In this document: positions 7,482 through 13,890 of the stretch, in pieces
Layout: every line of letters starts with the position of its first letter
Position numbering within the stretch: the first letter of the stretch is position 1
From: Candidatus Omnitrophota bacterium
GTDB lineage: Bacteria; Omnitrophota; Koll11; Gorgyraeales; Gorgyraeaceae
Reading direction: 5' to 3'
NCBI GenBank assembly: GCA_018818505.1
Contig: JAHIRR010000301.1
Location: 1 to 14,897 of the forward strand
Length of the DNA stretch: 14,897 bases
Position numbers and translations under genes: made by a program
The notes under the pieces: generated by a model
The model's input: only the letters and a program-made list of their open reading frames with translations
The model's database searches: none
Told to the model about the DNA's origin: nothing

Positions 7482-7549
7482 AAACAAAAACCCCTTGCCA
7501 GCCTCGCCTAGCTCGGCTAGGCGGGCAACTTATTTTGTTACAAGGGGTT
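7482..7549 (-). terminator. intrinsic terminator after the 55-aa CxxC gene, with an enlarged loop
   Basis: The arms 7489-7497 and 7541-7549 form a perfect 9-bp stem (aaccccttg / caaggggtt) followed on the minus strand by TTTGTTTG. It lies about 30 nt past the stop of the gene at 7580-7747. The loop is unusually long (43 nt) because it contains a second strong hairpin at 7505-7523. Confidence 0.75.
7505..7523. repeat. GC-rich palindrome nested in a terminator loop
   Basis: cgcctagc-tcg-gctaggcg is a perfect 8-bp stem with a 3-nt loop, extendable by one wobble and one further pair. It is far more GC-rich than its surroundings and resembles a short interspersed palindromic repeat inserted into the loop of the terminator at 7482-7549. 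Confidence 0.6.
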
Positions 7550-7579
7550 AAAAGTATTGACTCTACGAAGCTGTCGCTT

Positions 7580-7747
7580 TTAGCGGCCGCCTTCTTTACG
7601 TTTTGAGAAACATTCCTTACAGTAAACAGGGCGGTCTCCACTAGGCTTGAAGGGAACTTCACATTCTTTTTTACACTCTTCGCAAATCGCCTTGTGCATC
7701 TCTCTGGGACGCCCACTAAATCCACCACCACCACCTTGAAACCCCAT
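7580..7747 (-). CDS. small CxxC-x17-CxxC zinc-ribbon protein (55 aa)
   Basis: Translated by hand, the product starts MGFQGGGGGFSGRPREMHKA and ends FSKRKEGGR. It contains CEEC (residues 22-25) and CKEC (43-46) with exactly 17 residues between, the same domain as the gene at 6950-7450; the stretch from KKECEVPFKP to CKECFSKRK is nearly identical in both. It is a minimal one-domain protein with a glycine-rich head. The ribosome site AAAGGAGGGG, 4-5 nt before the ATG at 7747, is the strongest in the window. A longer open frame in another register covers this locus, which would make the gene easy to miss in automated annotation. It is bounded by a plausible promoter (7795-7823) and a terminator (7482-7549). 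Related proteins are of unknown function; zinc binding is inferred from the four cysteines. Confidence 0.88.
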   Translation of the reverse strand: MGFQGGGGGFSGRPREMHKAICEECKKECEVPFKPSGDRPVYCKECFSKRKEGGR

Positions 7748-7794
7748 ACTTCCCCTCCTTTATTTATTGTTCGATTAATCTGCCGAACACCAAT

Positions 7795-7823
7795 AGCATA
7801 CCCCAAACAAAAGCCCATTACAA
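7795..7823 (-). promoter_or_regulatory. putative promoter of the 55-aa CxxC gene
   Basis: On the minus strand TTGTAA (7818-7823) and TATGCT (7795-7800) are separated by 17 bp, each matching consensus at four of six positions. Transcription would begin near 7788, about 40 nt before the ATG. The region is AT-rich, so this is only a suggestion. Confidence 0.35.
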
Positions 7824-8006
7824 CATATTTTTTCACATCTGGATTCTACATCTAATCATATTCCTAATAGGGTAAATAATCCACAATATATTGAAGAGAA
7901 GACAGTAAGTATCTAAAACTATAAATAGCAGCCGCGTTAAGCTTATAAACCACATCCATATTTTCACATCCATTGCTTCGTGTTCTACCACTATCTCGTC
8001 TTTTAA

Positions 8007-8135
8007 GTGAAATGCTATTATAATTATTATTACCGGGTTAATGAAAACTGGCTCCCCGTATTAGATGAGTTTAGCAACTGGCTTTATACGGAAGAGGCTA
8101 AAAAATTATTCCGAGAATTGACTACTGTTGCCTAA
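8007..8135 (+). pseudogene. 3' remnant of an unidentified gene
   Basis: An open stretch from a GTG at 8007 to the TAA at 8133-8135 (42 residues). Its last 31 residues look like genuine coding sequence: NENWLPVLDEFSNWLYTEEA, then KKLFRELTTVA. This reads like the C-terminal helix of a larger protein, while the upstream part (CYYNYYYRV) is low-complexity AT-rich DNA and no ribosome site is present. It is the only coding-like signal in the otherwise empty 7748-8164 interval, apart from the promoter noted above. I do not recognise the parent family; a decayed accessory gene is the simplest reading. Confidence 0.35.
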
Positions 8136-8164
8136 ATTGAAAACTTAATAAAAATAAAGGCACA

Positions 8165-8911
8165 TTATCTGCCTTCAACATTAAGTATCTTTGTTTTCTT
8201 TTTCAATATCAGTAATATTAAATATACTACCAAACCAAAAATAAAAAATATCCCCCAGAGCATCCCTACTTCCAGCTTCTTTTCAATTAGTAAATCTGCT
8301 GCAATATCCAAAAAAGTAAATACTGCGACGAACGCAAAGAAAGTAGAAAATTCCCTGCGGAGAACAGTTTTAAATGAAAATGGTAGGTTAGGTTTTTTCC
8401 AGTTTTTGAATCTTGGAAAAAACGCAGGAGTCTTAAGAGACCACTCTAAAAATAAACTACCAAATTTTTTCCTTAAAAACTCTTCCTCTGCAAAGATTAT
8501 TCTTTCATAATATATCCAAAATCCTACCAAAACTATTAAGGCAAACCACCATACTTGAATAAATATTGATATACCTATGATAATTAGAAAATTCCCTAAA
8601 TAAAGAGGATTCCTGACAATAGAATATATGCCTGTTGTATTCAATGTGTCCGCTGTCTGCTTTCTTGCGTTTCTTCCAGAAGTTCCTCTTGGGGCATGTC
8701 CAGCAACCAGGCAACGGACACCAAATCCTAAAAAGCCTATGCAAACAGAAAGAAATTCCCAAAAATTATTTATCTTATTTCCAAAAACTTTTTCTAGTAT
8801 TTCAGAATTTCGGAGAGCAATAAGCAATATGGGAACAATAACTATTGGTAAGTAGCTTCTCCATTTAAAAAGCCAATTTCCTTGTTTTTCCACATCTTCT
8901 CTAAGAGCCAT
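8165..8911 (-). CDS. isoprenylcysteine carboxyl methyltransferase-like membrane protein
   Basis: 248-aa integral membrane protein of the ICMT/PEMT methyltransferase superfamily, which binds SAM at the membrane face and methylates lipids, prenylated or other membrane-bound substrates. The signature is TTGIYSIVRNPLYLGNFL (about 92-109; GxYxxxRxPxYxG, here RNP where most members have RHP), followed by YYERIIFAEEEFLRKKFG (about 134-151) and a downstream PRF. Hydrophobic segments lie near 18-34, 50-71, 105-137, 188-206 and 213-236. The last two lie beyond the usual catalytic core. The ATG at 8911 is preceded by GGAG at 6-nt spacing. It has its own promoter (8937-8965). The bacterial substrate is unknown; some relatives lie in envelope-lipid loci, but nothing next to it here confirms that. 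Confidence 0.82.
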   Translation of the reverse strand: MALREDVEKQGNWLFKWRSYLPIVIVPILLIALRNSEILEKVFGNKINNFWEFLSVCIGFLGFGVRCLVAGHAPRGTSGRNARKQTADTLNTTGIYSIVRNPLYLGNFLIIIGISIFIQVWWFALIVLVGFWIYYERIIFAEEEFLRKKFGSLFLEWSLKTPAFFPRFKNWKKPNLPFSFKTVLRREFSTFFAFVAVFTFLDIAADLLIEKKLEVGMLWGIFFIFGLVVYLILLILKKKTKILNVEGR

Positions 8912-8936
8912 CTAACTCTCCATGTTTTATTTTTTA

Positions 8937-8965
8937 ATTTTACTCCAAATAAAAACCTCTTGCAA
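8937..8965 (-). promoter_or_regulatory. promoter of the ICMT-like gene, overlapping a terminator
   Basis: On the minus strand TTGCAA (8960-8965) and TAAAAT (8937-8942) are separated by exactly 17 bp. The -35 lies inside the terminator stem at 8954-8986 and its T-run forms the spacer. Transcription would begin near 8930, about 19 nt before the ATG, enough for the GGAG ribosome site. Confidence 0.5.
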
Positions 8966-8986
8966 CATAAATTGCTGCAAGAGGTT
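8947..8986 (-). terminator. intrinsic terminator
   Basis: A perfect 11-bp stem (8954-8964 aacctcttgca with 8976-8986) has an 11-nt loop and is followed on the minus strand by TTTTATT. The nearest minus-strand gene upstream is the DUF6880-like gene, whose stop is about 400 bp away, so either that transcript has a long tail or an intervening gene has been lost and replaced by repeats and the remnant at 9094-9351. Confidence 0.8.
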
Positions 8987-9000
8987 AGAAATAGTGGCTC

Positions 9001-9094
9001 CTCCGCGAGGACTCCGGCCTTCGGCCTAGAACCTGTCGCTCACTACGTTCGCTCCTCCCCGAGCGGGTAAAAGAGCGAACCTCCTGGCCGGAGG
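9001..9094. repeat. cluster of GC-rich palindromes
   Basis: Three hairpins in succession: ggcc-ttc-ggcc (9016-9026); gttcgctc (9047-9054) with gagcgaac (9073-9080); and cctcc-tggcc-ggagg (9080-9094). The block is much richer in GC than the flanking DNA and carries a 'cactacgttcgctcc' core similar in style to the repeats near 5030 and 14040. It abuts a terminator on one side and a 5'-truncated gene remnant on the other, as expected of repeat or insertion debris. Confidence 0.5.
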
Positions 9095-9351
9095 CGCCCC
9101 ATTTCGGCAAACCCAAGCTCTTTATACCCTCTATTGACGGGATTCCCTACGGGGCCCTGATTTGGGACGGGTTTTACATAAAGACGAGCCGCACCGGCAG
9201 GAGCTCAGTCAAAATCGAGCACATCGGCCCCAGGTTTGAGGTAACTGACAAGGCCTGCGCCTGGGTAAGGATGTAGGCAGCAATCCAAAGGATTGAGCCA
9301 CAACTGGGCAAAACGAAGAACTTCATCCTTGTGGCCGAAATACCGCTTTGA
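9094..9351 (+). pseudogene. truncated gene remnant with an in-frame TAG
   Basis: The plus-strand frame reads convincingly as protein, including GKPKLFIPSIDGIPYGALIW, then DGFYIKTSRTGRSSVKIEHI, ending in ACAWVRM before a TAG at 9274-9276. It continues in the same frame as AAIQRIEPQLGKTKNF, ILVAEIPL and a TGA at 9349-9351. No ATG, GTG or TTG is available in frame back to the previous stop near 8994; instead the frame runs into the palindrome block. The piece is GC-rich relative to its neighbours, suggesting foreign origin. I do not recognise the family. The simplest reading is a gene truncated at the 5' end and broken by a nonsense codon; TAG recoding would need support from elsewhere in the genome. 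Confidence 0.45.
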
Positions 9352-9392
9352 AACCAACGGTTAACTCAACTATACGGGCTTTTCGACCAAAA

Positions 9393-10655
9393 TCAATCCT
9401 TTTCGACAAAGCGATGGCTTGCGCGCTCATACTTTGCCCAGAAAGCAGGTTTGCGGCCATGCTGTTGCCTGATTTTTTGCGTAAACTCGGGATGAGGTTC
9501 GATCCCAGCCCAGTCGCTTACGTGATTAGCCAACACATCAAGCCTACGCAGATATCGTACTCCATGGGAATAGTATTTTGATAGGGCCCTGGCAAGATTA
9601 GCCTCAAGCAAGGCCCGATATATTACTACCGCCGCCAAATATAACCCTTTTGTTTCTAAATTTTCCGCTAAAGATAGAAGATGATAGTATTGCTCGCCAT
9701 CTAATTGCTCACGGCGTGCGATAATATAGCCCTGCGCGCACCGATCTTCCCCAACATCAAGAAGAAACTGTGCATCAGTTATGCTAAGCTCCTTTGCCGC
9801 CATAATCAAATCCACTTCCTTATAAATGGTCTCAGCACGTTTATCTTCTCCTATTTGAGCTATAAGCTCATTTAAGGTTTCCATGCATCTGTGACGGCGA
9901 AAAATATCCCACGATACCTTGGTAACCTCCTCAGCCTTGCCAAGCGCCCGGCAAACTTCGCGAAACAACTCAGTATATTCATAATCATCCTTAGCGCCAC
10001 ATTCAGCCGCCTTTTGCAGGCGGTCATAAGCAGTTAAAGCGTCTCCGGCTTCAAAATAAACCTTTGCTATCTCAATATATGCCCTGCTGTTAAGCCCTTG
10101 CCAATTACGCTCTCGCGTCCGCTCAAACAACGCCCCGTCTTTTATCTGACGGGCTAGCGATTCAATCATACCTAACCACGGCCGCTGGCTGATTATATCC
10201 TGTCCGGATGAAGCTTTTTGTTCAAGGATAGCGATAATCCTTTTTATCCCGCTCTTATCTAAGAAAGATGAAACTTTGTCAATCAGGATATCTCGCACTC
10301 CGTAATTCGAGTCCTCTTGCAATGCTAAAACCTGCTCGGCTATTTTTTCTTTATCAGCGCATTGGCTGGCGTAATTCGCAAACATCTCCGCCGCAGTAAT
10401 CCGGAAAACATCCCCGACATTCCCGTATGAATCATCACACCGTTCAAAAATATCGGCATCGCGTTTATAAAAGTCGAGTATGGCATCCACGGCAACCTGT
10501 GGGTCCCGAACGCTTTTTTTCAATTGCTCCAAAGCCCTGGTAAGCATATCGGCCAAATCCGGCGCCTGACTTCGCCAAAACATCTCCCTACGGTTCTTCG
10601 CCGCTGTCACGGCTTTCTTAAAATCTTTGACTGCTTGCCTGTTGGGATTGTTCAT
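9393..10655 (-). CDS. DUF6880-family-like helical-repeat protein
   Basis: 420-aa soluble, almost entirely helical protein resembling the DUF6880 family, whose function is unknown. The diagnostic region is C-terminal: YYHLLSLAENLETKG, then LAAVVIYRALLEANLARA and the YLRRLD and SDWAGIEPH segments, closing with HGRKPAFW (about residues 323-406). An N-terminal DDSYGNVGDVFR also fits what I recall of the family. The middle reads like TPR/HEAT-type repeats (IAKVYFEAGDALTAYDRLQK), suggesting a protein-interaction scaffold. The ATG at 10655 is fixed by an in-frame stop two codons upstream and has no clear Shine-Dalgarno sequence. No neighbour clarifies its role. Family name is from memory and moderately sure; length is somewhat short relative to members I recall, and no additional N-terminal domain is present. 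Confidence 0.7.
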   Translation of the reverse strand: MNNPNRQAVKDFKKAVTAAKNRREMFWRSQAPDLADMLTRALEQLKKSVRDPQVAVDAILDFYKRDADIFERCDDSYGNVGDVFRITAAEMFANYASQCADKEKIAEQVLALQEDSNYGVRDILIDKVSSFLDKSGIKRIIAILEQKASSGQDIISQRPWLGMIESLARQIKDGALFERTRERNWQGLNSRAYIEIAKVYFEAGDALTAYDRLQKAAECGAKDDYEYTELFREVCRALGKAEEVTKVSWDIFRRHRCMETLNELIAQIGEDKRAETIYKEVDLIMAAKELSITDAQFLLDVGEDRCAQGYIIARREQLDGEQYYHLLSLAENLETKGLYLAAVVIYRALLEANLARALSKYYSHGVRYLRRLDVLANHVSDWAGIEPHPEFTQKIRQQHGRKPAFWAKYERASHRFVEKD

Positions 10656-10737
10656 ACTTTAGTAGCGAATTTGATTTTGTTAAGGTCGTAGTTTACTTGC
10701 ATAAAAATAGGGATATTTATTTGTGAAAATTGACTGT

Positions 10738-11841
10738 CTAGTCTTTTAAGAGTCTCTGAGGCGTATTTCCCCGTATTTGCATAAGGTATTGATCGGCTTT
10801 ATCTGTTACCGATTTTGTTACATCGAAAGTGTTTTGAAAAAAGGTGACTACGTCATCTGCCCATGGTTTATAGTAATTTAAGAATTTGCTACTTCCCATT
10901 CTTAAACGATTATATAAAATATGGTATTTAGCTTTGAAGACAAAAACTTCCAAGTTGCTATCAAGCAATCCCTTTGTATCGTAAGGACCTTTAATATCTG
11001 TAACAAAATCTCCAGTAAGAACGTTGTCGGGAAATAAAACAAGCATTATTGTGCAATATTTATTTTTTATACTAATACGTTCATGTTGTTCTTTAGGGAA
11101 TGTATCTATATAAATTTGCGTTCCGGCCGGAACTGTTATAATATCGTCAAGCCCCTGCGTCTTAAATTTCTCAATTAATCTATTTTCTTTATAGCCGACT
11201 ATACTATCTGCTTTTATTGTAACCGATTTCACTGGGGTGGTTATTTCTTTAGGGCCCCATCTTGAAACAGTTGTTAATGGCAACGTTTCGTGCTTGATAA
11301 ACCAAGATGTTCTATAACGCATACCGAAAGTTTTAATAATCGCAATGTCTAGGTAGTCTTGAAAAAAAGACCCATCTATTTTGATATTTCTATCAGCCTG
11401 TGTCAGATTATTAAAAGTTGCGGCTATATATGGAGATTCTGAATGAAATCTATTCAAACATAAAAGAGATCTGTTAGCTTTGTTATAGAAAAAATAAATA
11501 TAGAAATCGTCTGATTCTTTCTTGTTATCGAGATTAACCCAAAATGCCAAAGTAAATGCAAGAATAAATATTATAAACATTGCCATCCCAAAAAGTGTCA
11601 CTCGGACAAGTGTAACGCGTGGGAATGACGACGATAAAAGGGCGCGCAAAAAGGTGTATGCTAATGAAACAAAAATAGTATTTAATACTACTCTGAAGAT
11701 ATCTTTATCAAACCTATTTAACCAGAATATATACCCTACATACATCAATCCTATTAATTCTATGAGGATTAACAATATATAAAAGATTTGCTTTGCATTA
11801 TTTTTTTGTTTTATTGCTGTCCAAAGTGACAAAACATTCAT
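10738..11841 (-). CDS. membrane-anchored protein of unknown function
   Basis: I do not recognise a family. The 367-aa product has three hydrophobic segments near the N-terminus (about 18-41, 49-69, 80-103), then about 260 residues of mixed-charge soluble sequence rich in beta-type segments (for example KSVTIKADSIVGY and IITVPAGTQIYIDTF). With the positive-inside rule (Lys/Arg between the start and TM1) the large domain would face the periplasm or outside. The ATG at 11841 is preceded by AGGA at about 10 nt. It lies 27 bp behind the secreted protease gene on the same strand, so the two probably form an operon acting at the envelope. Codon use is AT-rich like the protease, unlike the metabolic genes on the left. 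Confidence 0.7.
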   Translation of the reverse strand: MNVLSLWTAIKQKNNAKQIFYILLILIELIGLMYVGYIFWLNRFDKDIFRVVLNTIFVSLAYTFLRALLSSSFPRVTLVRVTLFGMAMFIIFILAFTLAFWVNLDNKKESDDFYIYFFYNKANRSLLCLNRFHSESPYIAATFNNLTQADRNIKIDGSFFQDYLDIAIIKTFGMRYRTSWFIKHETLPLTTVSRWGPKEITTPVKSVTIKADSIVGYKENRLIEKFKTQGLDDIITVPAGTQIYIDTFPKEQHERISIKNKYCTIMLVLFPDNVLTGDFVTDIKGPYDTKGLLDSNLEVFVFKAKYHILYNRLRMGSSKFLNYYKPWADDVVTFFQNTFDVTKSVTDKADQYLMQIRGNTPQRLLKD

Positions 11842-11868
11842 ATTTGAAAAGTCCTTGCTCGAATTTAT

Positions 11869-12747
11869 CTACGGCTTTTTACTCCAGTCGCCTTTATATA
11901 GCCCCTCATCGATTAGCTTGTAAACAAATTCTTTAATGACCGAGCTCTTTATCACAAGCGATAAGCCAGAATTAAATGTTGATAAACTATTAACTCTTCC
12001 TTTTTCATCATATCCTATATTAGCATCTGGATAGACTGCCTCCTGAATTCCTACTAATTTTAGGCCTTTGTCGGTTACACAATAAACTGGTGAACCACTA
12101 TTACCATGGCTTGCAAATCCATCGATTACGATTTCGTGTGACCCCGGCAGTACTTGAGCTATCATGCCCTTTCTTGTAACTGGATAGTTATGGTATAAAT
12201 CTGATCCCAAATTAAGTGGAAACCCAGAAAATAATACCTCGAGTCCTTCTCTAAGATCGCTGTCGTCGATTATGGAATCTTCCAATAAAAAAGCGTTGCT
12301 TTTAATTGAATAATATTCTGTTCCGTCTGAGGATGTTTTTAATACAGCGTCCGGAGGTTTATTTTGTGGTAGCTTAAAATGGAGCAATCCTAAATCATAA
12401 ATATCGTGAAGAGCAACTATAGATGCGTCGCATAAAGTCGGAGCCACGTCAGACATATTTACCTTTACAGTAATATGAAAAGGCGTAATTGTTTGTCCGC
12501 TAATATTATGCTGGAGAATATGCTTATTTGTAATAACAGCTAACCCGGGCGATTTTGATGTATCTATAATAAACCCTGTGCCTGCTTTAGAAACTGTGCT
12601 ATTCCCGACTTTATAGTCAGCTTTAATAAATACGGACGTCTGTTTACCTGCGGCGATAAGGTTGATTTGCTCACTTGCATTACATATCATAGCCGACGTA
12701 CTGAACACAAGTACTCCCATAAATAGAGTGAAAATATATTTATTCAT
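11869..12747 (-). CDS. secreted trypsin-like serine protease (S1/DegP-like fold)
   Basis: 292-aa protein with an N-terminal signal peptide (MNKYIFTLFMGVLVFSTSAM, probable cleavage around residues 24-25) and a chymotrypsin-fold domain. The catalytic triad can be read directly: His76 in VITNKH, Asp118 in YDLGLL, Ser217 in GNSGSP; GTGFIID (57-63) is the usual N-terminal beta strand. There is no PDZ domain, so it is a stand-alone protease rather than a full DegP/HtrA. The domain nearly fills the mature protein. It should act in the periplasm or outside the cell. The start at 12747 has only a weak purine site. It is followed after 27 bp by a three-TM protein with a large soluble domain, which could be its partner or substrate (inference). 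No inhibitor or maturation gene is seen. Confidence 0.85.
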   Translation of the reverse strand: MNKYIFTLFMGVLVFSTSAMICNASEQINLIAAGKQTSVFIKADYKVGNSTVSKAGTGFIIDTSKSPGLAVITNKHILQHNISGQTITPFHITVKVNMSDVAPTLCDASIVALHDIYDLGLLHFKLPQNKPPDAVLKTSSDGTEYYSIKSNAFLLEDSIIDDSDLREGLEVLFSGFPLNLGSDLYHNYPVTRKGMIAQVLPGSHEIVIDGFASHGNSGSPVYCVTDKGLKLVGIQEAVYPDANIGYDEKGRVNSLSTFNSGLSLVIKSSVIKEFVYKLIDEGLYKGDWSKKP

Positions 12748-12780
12748 ACAGAAATCTTCTACTTTTTATAACTCCGTGTT

Positions 12781-12916
12781 CTAAGCCTTAAAAACTTTTA
12801 TAAATTCCGCTACGACTCGAAAATCTTCACCAGATACATCCTCTAGCACTATGTCTTCAAAATCCTTATTTCCGGTGACAAGGTAATCCTTTTATGCCTC
12901 TATTGGCCACTGCCAT
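12781..12916 (-). pseudogene. frameshifted C-terminal scrap of a PIN-domain (VapC-like) protein
   Basis: The minus-strand frame ending at the TAG (12781-12783) reads DYLVTGNKDF, then EDIVLEDVSGEDFRVVAEFI, ending KVFKA. DYLVTGNKDF is the conserved acidic strand of PIN-domain toxins. Directly upstream, in a different register, LMAVANRGIK supplies the helix that normally precedes it, so a one-base frameshift in the AAAAGG run near 12890 has broken the gene. The N-terminal PIN half and any antitoxin are missing. Between here and 13054 (about 140 bp) I see nothing else. It is not a copy of the intact PIN gene at 13396-13890, whose motifs differ. Confidence 0.6.
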
Positions 12917-13054
12917 CAATAATACTCCCTAATATAATCACACACCCGAACGAACGAAGATGGTAGTTTAACCATCCGAAATTTCCGTATAGCTGGAAAT
13001 AATCTACATAATGGTTTCAAAATATTATCAGTGATCATCAGAAAATGCAGGGAT

Positions 13055-13393
13055 TTATAACCCGCAAATCGGACAGGCCCAGCTATATGATAACTTTGCG
13101 GGATGCGCGGTATTACAGCTCGGCCTATACTTATGGAACCACTCGCATTCCAGCCTATAAGCTTCCTGTGAATTGGTTGTCGGCTCAAAATAAAAGTCTG
13201 TCGGGGAGCTTCGCCTTATCCACGCATTCTCTTCACGCTCAGACAGGTGGTTTTTTAACCTGCTGTTTAAATCAGTATCCGATCTCCCGACATAAACGGC
13301 GTTGTTACTACTGGTAACCAGTACATAAGCGCCGGGGGTAGCCGGTACTGTGGCATCGATACTTGTACTATTAAGCGTAAATTTCCCTCGCAT
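13055..13393 (-). CDS. small GIY-YIG nuclease
   Basis: 112-aa single-domain nuclease. GIY and YIG appear as GAY (21-23) and YVG (34-36); the catalytic arginine is Arg45 (NSRLKNH), the metal-binding glutamate Glu82 (YRLECEWF) and the trailing asparagine Asn94 (CNTAHP), so the active site looks intact. It closes with HPAK...CPIC, a short Cys pair typical of small stand-alone members. I chose the ATG at 13393: it begins 2 nt after the stop of the PIN-like gene, whereas the longer frame to 13495 runs through that gene's coding sequence and adds unrelated residues. No close ribosome site is seen, which fits termination-reinitiation coupling. It would be made with the PIN toxin as the third gene of the unit. 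DNA versus RNA substrate is not decidable. Confidence 0.85.
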   Translation of the reverse strand: MRGKFTLNSTSIDATVPATPGAYVLVTSSNNAVYVGRSDTDLNSRLKNHLSEREENAWIRRSSPTDFYFEPTTNSQEAYRLECEWFHKYRPSCNTAHPAKLSYSWACPICGL

Positions 13394-13395
13394 AG

Positions 13396-13890
13396 TTATA
13401 CGTAATATAATCCTTTTTTCAAGGCATTCGCTTCGGCTTGATTGATAAACCCAAGCTTCTGCAAAATAGTTACGATATCCCACGAATGAACACAAGTCTT
13501 ATCCGGGCATCGTGATTTAAATTCATTCCTGATAACGAGCTCATCGCTGGCAAGACCATAGCCTTTTGAGATAGCCAGTGCAAGGCACGCGGCCTCACCT
13601 GCATGGATGGTAGCATCGCCTACTTTCTTGTTGCGATATTCATAAAATAGATCTTCTTGCTCCTTGCCGTGGATTTCTTCTTCTATCACCGCGCCGCTTG
13701 ATATATACGGCTCAAGATCTATTGGGCCGTTCATTGAATGGCTTGCTTCTTTCTTTATTCTTTTCTCAACGACAATCTCCTGCGGGGCCCAACCGATAAG
13801 CTTATCCAGCATGACAAGGCCATGGAAGTTAATAATAACCATGGCATCAAAAACTATCTTTTCTCTGTTAAACAGGGTCGCCGGGCTCAT
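13396..13890 (-). CDS. PIN-like nuclease, probable toxin
   Basis: 164-aa PIN-like protein, likely a ribonuclease toxin. Conserved acidic positions can be read: Asp15 (VFDAMVIIN) on the first strand, Glu48 (KKEASH), Glu99 (HAGEAACLALA) and Asp116 (GLASDELVIRNEF), in PIN order and spacing. The ATG (13888-13890) lies inside the end of the upstream HTH/metallopeptidase gene (23-bp overlap), with GGGAG 8 nt before it, as expected for a co-regulated toxin-antitoxin pair. Known COG2856-type systems pair an XRE-ImmA/IrrE protein with a PIN-like toxin, which supports the role. The exact subfamily (for example DUF3368- or DUF4411-like) was not settled. Its stop is 2 nt from the GIY-YIG start. Confidence 0.8.
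   Translation of the reverse strand: MSPATLFNREKIVFDAMVIINFHGLVMLDKLIGWAPQEIVVEKRIKKEASHSMNGPIDLEPYISSGAVIEEEIHGKEQEDLFYEYRNKKVGDATIHAGEAACLALAISKGYGLASDELVIRNEFKSRCPDKTCVHSWDIVTILQKLGFINQAEANALKKGLYYV

Noticed and set aside
7447..7836. 129-codon minus-strand open frame
   Set aside because: It reads the 55-aa CxxC gene in the wrong register, starts without a clear ribosome site and ends through a terminator and palindrome.
7833..7973. 46-residue hydrophobic minus-strand frame (MDVKIWMWFISLTRLLFIVL...)
   Set aside because: It resembles a tiny membrane peptide, but AT-rich DNA readily gives such frames; no ribosome site or partner supports it.
8995..9060. tRNA 3' end on the minus strand beside the terminator
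   Set aside because: The tggctcctccgcgaggact segment looks superficially like a tRNA acceptor/T-arm reverse complement, but no GGTTCRA T-loop, anticodon arm or D-arm follows.
9274..9276. TAG read as pyrrolysine or another recoded amino acid
   Set aside because: The remnant also lacks a start codon and is fused to repeats, so decay explains the stop; no other gene here has an internal TAG.
12916..13188. 90-codon minus-strand frame over the GIY-YIG 3' half
   Set aside because: It is a shadow of the GIY-YIG gene in another register; only the PIN scrap downstream of it has recognisable sequence.
13394..13495. Longer N-terminus for the GIY-YIG nuclease
   Set aside because: The extra 34 codons overlap the PIN gene out of frame and show no GIY-YIG-related sequence; the ATG 2 nt after the PIN stop fits better.
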